Positions 62,535 through 64,000 of a DNA stretch of 64,000 bases are shown in pieces. The DNA is taken from the NCBI GenBank assembly GCA_028583415.1, contig CM053269.1:31500254-31564253 (forward strand), in the 5' to 3' direction. Under the pieces are notes generated by a model. That model did not search any database, was not told the origin of the DNA, and saw only the letters and a list, made by a program, of their open reading frames with translations. Made by a program: the position numbers and the translations under genes. Numbering within the stretch: position 1 is the stretch's first letter; every line of letters begins with the position of its first letter. The stretch comes from Protea cynaroides (lineage: Eukaryota; Streptophyta; Magnoliopsida; Proteales; Proteaceae).

Positions 62535-63367
62535 CCTCTCTCTCTCTCTCTCTCAGTTTCTATTCATTCATTCCCTGTTTTGGTCCTGATTTGTCTTTCC
62601 AGTAGCAGTAACAATAATATGTACATGACTCTAACCTATTTTTTTTCATGAATCAATATTTTTTATTGTTAAGGGGAAATTTGTTGTTAGATCTAAGATA
62701 TATGTGGTCCTGTACTAGTTAAGGCCCAGATATTTTTCTTCTTCTTTTTTTTCTTTCCTTTTCTTACATCCTTGTTGTTTGTCAATTCTCTATGGGGTGT
62801 ACTTGACTCCATGAATTTGATTTCTATGCCATGATGTGTGATCTTTTTTCTTCTGATCTCAATGTTCCTCTACTATTTTGTTAAGTTTTAGGTCTTGTTT
62901 TCCTTTACTTTTTTCTTAATGCCAGTTTCAGTTGTAGGGAAAACTATAAAAAATGATAAGGGTTTGGTATGTTTGTGTTTGTTTCCACTGAGATGGGTAT
63001 TTACTGAAGAGGTAGCTTTTGGTTTTATTTGCCTTTTTAAGGAAAATGGTTTCCAATAGGATTAGAAACTGGTTTTAATAAAAAGGCATGGTTCTGTACA
63101 TTTTTTTGTTGTTTTACAATACGTAGGGTATTCGGTTAGGAGTTTATGTGTATTCATGATGCAAGAAACCTTTTCTTTCTCAATGTTGCTAATTATAGTG
63201 TTTTTATGCTTTAAAATTGTGTTTTGTATGTTCCTTAATCATTTTTATGCGTATCTTGCCCCGTATCCATGCGTATCCGCATATCCACCGTATCCATGAT
63301 ACGATACGATACGTCTCTTAATTTCAGCTGATCAATACGGTACCAATACACGATACTTGATTCCTTG
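61563..63367 (+). mobile_element. hAT-like non-autonomous element D, 1.8 kb
   Basis: It starts TAAGGAATCAAGTATCG and, inverted, ends CAAGGAATCAAGTATCG. A perfect 8-bp duplication GTTACTAT (61,555-61,562 and 63,368-63,375) flanks it and fits nTnnnnAn. About 370 bp at the left and 130 bp at the right are dense with GATACG, GTATCG and CGTATC words in both orientations. The interior is T-rich with a CT microsatellite. No coding capacity is seen. Confidence 0.78.
62500..62554. repeat. (CT)n microsatellite
   Basis: About 27 CT units with few interruptions, inside element D. Confidence 0.95.
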
Positions 63368-63404
63368 GTTACTATAGATCAAAAGTATTCTTGGAGAACT
63401 TGGC

Positions 63405-64000
63405 TGATGGCAAAGGGGTTAAGACATCTCAAATTAACAATCCCTCTTTGTTACAGGATCTTAATTCAGTCCAATACAAAATTCTGCAGAGAAAAGTAAT
63501 AGGAATAATTACTTATCTTGAAATCTATCCGTCAGAAACAGATGAAACTTAGGTTGAATGGTCTTTATAACAATTATGAACAACCCTCCAAAGTTGAAGA
63601 AGATCGAAACAAAGCTGAGGAAGTTATGGGGCCCACAAGTAGGCTGGACCTGGTAACGCCTGGCTCTGGACAGCTCCACTGTAATTGTGATTTGATTTTA
63701 ATTCAGCCAAAGAAATTGATGAGGCTTCTACAAACAGTGTCGTCAACCAGATCTAGATCAAAGAAAACACAGGAATTGCAAGGAAAAGAAGAACAAGAGG
63801 TTGAGTCTCACAACCAGGTGAGGCTCAACCAGAAATTAATTGATTCTCAATTTTTCTGGAAAAGCTCTAAGAGCTACCGCCAGCTTCTACTCCTCTTATT
63901 TATAATGAGAATCCTTACAATTAAAATAGGAAAGAGAGAAAACTACTAAAACTAAACCTCCTTATAACATAGGAAGGTTTTAATACAATGGAAAGAAAAC
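63405..64000 (+). mobile_element. LTR related to the 523-bp solo LTR of intron 2, runs off the window
   Basis: It begins TGATGGCAAAGGGGTTAA and follows the reverse complement of 33,784-33,440 closely for about 390 bp, then diverges. The right end and any internal sequence lie outside the window. Confidence 0.7.

Larger units (their letters stand above)
57190..63404 (+). mobile_element. Second Ty1/copia element, related to the intron-2 copy
   Basis: The order is leader with repeated hairpins, gag, protease, integrase, RT and RNase H. Protein motifs match the copia element at 30,030 closely (YMEQP.GY.A, TPQQN.VAE.KN, TQKGYR). RNase H is interrupted by hAT-like element D (61,563-63,367) and cut off at 63,405 by an LTR of another family. 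No own LTR was identified. Many stops and shifts show it is dead. Confidence 0.82.

Overview
This window is nuclear DNA from a flowering plant. It is AT-rich, its genes have spliced exons with GT..AG borders, and it carries Athila-type Ty3/gypsy, Ty1/copia, CACTA, hAT-like, LINE and Au-SINE sequences. The broad angiosperm group cannot be fixed by eye. Two host genes are recognisable. They are convergent, about 3.9 kb apart, and both are stretched by transposable elements in their introns.

Layout. 1-15,298 is the 3' part of a decayed Athila-like Ty3/gypsy retrotransposon (gag, protease, RT/RNase H, integrase, a long non-coding stretch and one 3' LTR). A 6.9-kb CACTA transposon (5,952-12,852) sits inside it with a perfect 3-bp target duplication. 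The CACTA carries a dead spliced transposase-24-type gene and a captured exon of a CLC chloride channel. 15,299-20,520 is gene-poor and includes one LTR-like repeat candidate.

20,521-48,222 (+) is a nucleotidyltransferase gene of the plant PAP/OAS1-like family: nine exons, 2,802 nt of CDS, 933 residues. All splice phases agree and the catalytic motifs are present, so it looks functional despite introns of 6.4, 11.9 and 4.7 kb. Intron 1 holds an antisense copia fragment and an antisense RNase H fragment. Intron 2 holds a hAT-like element, a 6.2-kb copia element that itself contains two solo LTRs, a second hAT-like element and a further solo LTR. Intron 3 holds a 2.35-kb hAT-like element with a long internal palindrome and two SINEs.

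52,091-56,899 (-) is the 3' eleven exons of a GH27 alpha-galactosidase. Its N-terminal exons are not visible. Where they would be expected, the intron runs into a copia element (about 57.2-63.4 kb, +), which is interrupted by another hAT-like element and abutted by an LTR at 63,405.

The most interesting pattern is a set of five, perhaps six, short non-autonomous elements (28,641-29,553; 36,587-36,787; 40,991-43,343; 48,826-49,015; 61,563-63,367; possibly 28,355-28,505). They share termini (CAAGGTT- or TAAGG-like) and have 8-bp target duplications that all fit nTnnnnAn, as in Ac-type hAT elements. Yet each is filled near its ends with its own short palindromic word.
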